Shown one piece after another: positions 8,473 through 9,981 of a stretch of 9,981 nt of DNA. The stretch covers positions 1 to 9,981 of the forward strand of contig JAGVAB010000059.1 in NCBI GenBank assembly GCA_020060485.1, written 5' to 3'. The DNA comes from Anaerolineales bacterium. Its GTDB lineage: Bacteria > Chloroflexota > Anaerolineae > Anaerolineales > Anaerolineaceae. The notes under the pieces were generated by a model, which saw only the letters and a list, made by a program, of their open reading frames with translations, ran no database searches and was not told the origin of the DNA. The translations under genes and the position numbers were made by a program. How positions within the stretch are numbered: position 1 is the stretch's first letter; each line of letters starts with the position of its first letter.

Positions 8473-9504
8473 ATGTCCACATCAATGAAACAAGAATTCA
8501 CCAATGAAGTCCAACTGCAAGCAAGATCAAAAACCTCGCCGCGCTGCTGGCGGGCACGGGCCGGCTTCAGTGTGCTGGGCAGCTTTGTGATTACGCTGTA
8601 TGTTTTCATTGTTTTTGAGGCCTGGGTTTTACATTCCATCGGCGGCATTGTGGCAGCGATCATCCTGGCGGGGGTGCTTCTGGCCCTGTTCCAGGAAGGA
8701 CGCTGCCTGAAGCGGATCGAAAACAGCCCTGTTTCGCTGCGCCACATGCTGATCTCATTTGTGGCCACAGTCGCGGGCGCCTGGGCCACCTACTGGATCA
8801 GCGAACATCTCAACCTGGGACCGGTGGCCGGCTCGGCGCTGGTCGGTCTGATGGGCGCATTGATCATCCCGGCATATGCGGTGCCTATCTACTGCGGTTC
8901 CTTTGTGGGGATGAGTTCGGCAGCCCTGCTGGCCGGCCTGCCCGAAATGCTGCTGGCCGGGGGCATCTGCGGGCTGGTCTTTGTGCTGGCGGAAGACACC
9001 CTGAATGGTCTGGGCGGCAAGCTGGGCACGATCGCCTTCAGCGGCGCCCTGCTGACCGGGCTGGGATTACAACGCCAATTCCTGATCACCCCAGTGCCCG
9101 GTTTTGACCTGGCCTGGCAGATCATCCTCTGGGCCACCCTGGCAGCGATCTTCACCTACTGGTTGAGCATGACCCTCAAACACGGCCCGGTGCTGGCCTC
9201 CAGTGCAGTGGGTCTGATGGGCGGTCTGCTGCTACCGGCACTTTTCCCGGAGAATGGCGGACTGCTGGCGGTGGTGGTGATCTGTGCATCCTTTACTGGC
9301 ATGTCTTCTTCCAAACGATTTGCTTCCCCCTGGCCCATGGTGGCTGCCGGGCTGATCACCGGCTTCATTTTCCTGTACAGTCTGCCGGTCTTTGGCGGCA
9401 CTGGCGGCAAGCTGGGTACGATTGCCTTTGGGGCTTCACTGGCCGTGTGGGGTTACCAGATCACCTATGCCCGCTGGAAAGCCGGAAAACAGGCTGTCCA
9501 TTAA
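8473..9504 (+). CDS. Polytopic membrane protein with two homologous halves, function unknown
   Basis: A 343-residue integral membrane protein. After a polar start (1-33) come two membrane helices (about 34-50 and 52-74), then two repeats of the same unit, about 91-198 and 213-327. Matching motifs are TYWIS/TYWLS (106 and 228), VGLMG followed by a proline-containing helix (124 and 246), SFVGMSS/SFTGMSS (143 and 273) and GGKLGTIAF, identical in both (181 and 311). The repeats differ by an 8-residue insertion in the second. Each unit seems to cross the membrane about four times, so both probably face the same way, and the Gly/Ser-rich motifs suggest a pore or transport path. The ATG at 8473 is preceded by AGGAG with 10 bases between; the frame also runs back to a TTG at 8347 without support. 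I do not recognise the family. Confidence 0.88.
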   Translation: MSTSMKQEFTNEVQLQARSKTSPRCWRARAGFSVLGSFVITLYVFIVFEAWVLHSIGGIVAAIILAGVLLALFQEGRCLKRIENSPVSLRHMLISFVATVAGAWATYWISEHLNLGPVAGSALVGLMGALIIPAYAVPIYCGSFVGMSSAALLAGLPEMLLAGGICGLVFVLAEDTLNGLGGKLGTIAFSGALLTGLGLQRQFLITPVPGFDLAWQIILWATLAAIFTYWLSMTLKHGPVLASSAVGLMGGLLLPALFPENGGLLAVVVICASFTGMSSSKRFASPWPMVAAGLITGFIFLYSLPVFGGTGGKLGTIAFGASLAVWGYQITYARWKAGKQAVH

Positions 9505-9620
9505 TGCCCTTCCCTGGCAAAGATTTTCGCTTCCCAAATTTTGTTTCCGCGGGACGAAAACCGAATTCTCAGGTTTTATTGCTGAAAACAGCCAAAATAT
9601 TGCGTATAGATTTACGGGAA

Positions 9621-9634
9621 GATGTTTAAACATC
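9621..9634. repeat. Perfect 14-bp palindrome GATGTTTAAACATC
   Basis: This self-complementary AT-rich sequence lies about 55 bases upstream of a candidate -35 box. Its size and symmetry fit a binding site for a dimeric regulator such as a LacI- or GntR-type protein, but no such regulator gene is in the window. Confidence 0.45.
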
Positions 9635-9687
9635 ATGACATTTGATACCAACCAGGCATAAAGATTGTATCGATTCAAATTTTTTAT

Positions 9688-9717
9688 TTGCTTTTAAGGG
9701 TTGCTTTCTTTTATAAT
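9688..9717 (+). promoter_or_regulatory. Candidate promoter for the gene at the right edge
   Basis: TTGCTT (9688-9693) and a perfect TATAAT (9712-9717) are 18 bases apart. The -35 box matches only at TTG. The transcript would start near 9724, about 155 bases before the ATG at 9880. Confidence 0.45.
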
Positions 9718-9879
9718 GGTAATAATCTGCACATTTGTTTTTTTAAGGACTGACAAACTTGGGTCTATTGATACAATTTGCCAGAACACGCAGCACAGAT
9801 TCGGGGGCCACATTTTTCAACGCGTCACAAAGTCTTTTTTGGTTTTATCATTCCAATTCCAGAAAGGGATCCATAGATC

Positions 9880-9981
9880 ATGCCGGATAAAAAACCGGGG
9901 ATTAAGGAATACCTTAATCGCACTTTAGAAGCTTTGTTGCCACTGTTGGGGCTGCCTCTGGCGTTGCTGATTGGTGCCGGC
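9880..9981 (+). CDS. Partial N-terminus of a probable membrane protein (runs off right edge)
   Basis: Thirty-four codons are visible from ATG 9880 to the window end. GAAAGGGA (9862-9869) lies 10 bases upstream as a ribosome site. The peptide has a short charged head (MPDKKPGIKEYLNRTLEA) and then a strongly hydrophobic Leu-rich stretch ending in LLIGAG, as at the start of a first membrane helix. This pattern is common at the beginning of sugar/nucleoside ABC-transporter permeases, but the same look occurs in many membrane proteins, so the function stays open. Confidence 0.7.
   Translation, partial: MPDKKPGIKEYLNRTLEALLPLLGLPLALLIGAG

Larger units (their letters stand above)
9505..9879. other. 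375-base AT-rich gap with promoter and operator-like repeats
   Basis: No gene is supported here. The stretch contains a 14-base palindrome (9621-9634), a promoter (9688-9717), and related motifs TTGATACC (9642), TTGTATCGA (9665-9673) and TTGATACAA (9768-9776) on both sides of that promoter. The leader from about 9724 to 9879 is roughly 155 bases long, with several T-runs but no hairpin I can assign to a known riboswitch. No clear terminator follows the membrane protein gene; GCTGAAAACAGC makes only a short stem without a T-run. Confidence 0.5.

Noticed and set aside
9701..9928. A 75-codon plus-strand frame across the leader
   Set aside because: It overlaps the promoter and the better-supported start at 9880 in another frame, and has no ribosome site.

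Overview
The window looks like a chromosomal stretch from a GC-moderate bacterium. Housekeeping-type genes carry Shine-Dalgarno sites of the AGGAGG type, start codons include GTG, and promoters fit the TTGACA/TATAAT pattern. The combination of a stand-alone clpC, a methyltransferase-like/patatin fusion and short palindromic intergenic repeats would fit Chloroflexota (Anaerolineae-like), but that placement is an inference from general impression and not something the sequence proves.

Layout. Positions 1-8297 are read almost entirely on the minus strand. From left to right: the 5' end of an unidentified minus-strand gene cut by the window edge (1-87); about 325 bases with no convincing gene; an AAA ATPase with a DUF4143 C-terminus (413-1606), AT-richer than its neighbours and preceded by a tandem TTTTACA...TTGTAA box array that coincides with its promoter; the clpC gene (1847-4351) with a textbook terminator; a 344-base gap; a membrane methyltransferase-like domain fused to a patatin-like phospholipase (4696-6270); a terminator; a HAD phosphatase/phosphomutase plus nitroreductase pair (7687 down to 6385); and a RimJ/RimL-type acetyltransferase (7752-8297). 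Transcription then diverges. On the plus strand there is a polytopic membrane protein made of two repeated halves (8473-9504), a 375-base AT-rich gap with promoter and operator-like signals, and the start of another membrane protein that runs off the right edge (9880-9981).

How the genes work together. HAD and nitroreductase are 28 bases apart and very likely co-transcribed. ClpC is the unfoldase of a ClpCP protease and stands alone here, without the ctsR/mcsA/mcsB partners known from Firmicutes. The other genes look like separate units. No complete multi-gene defence or biosynthetic system is visible. The items most worth a second look are the fused lipid enzyme, the duplicated membrane protein, and the apparently leaderless, operator-covered promoter of the DUF4143 ATPase. 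No tRNA, rRNA, CRISPR array or transposase was recognised.
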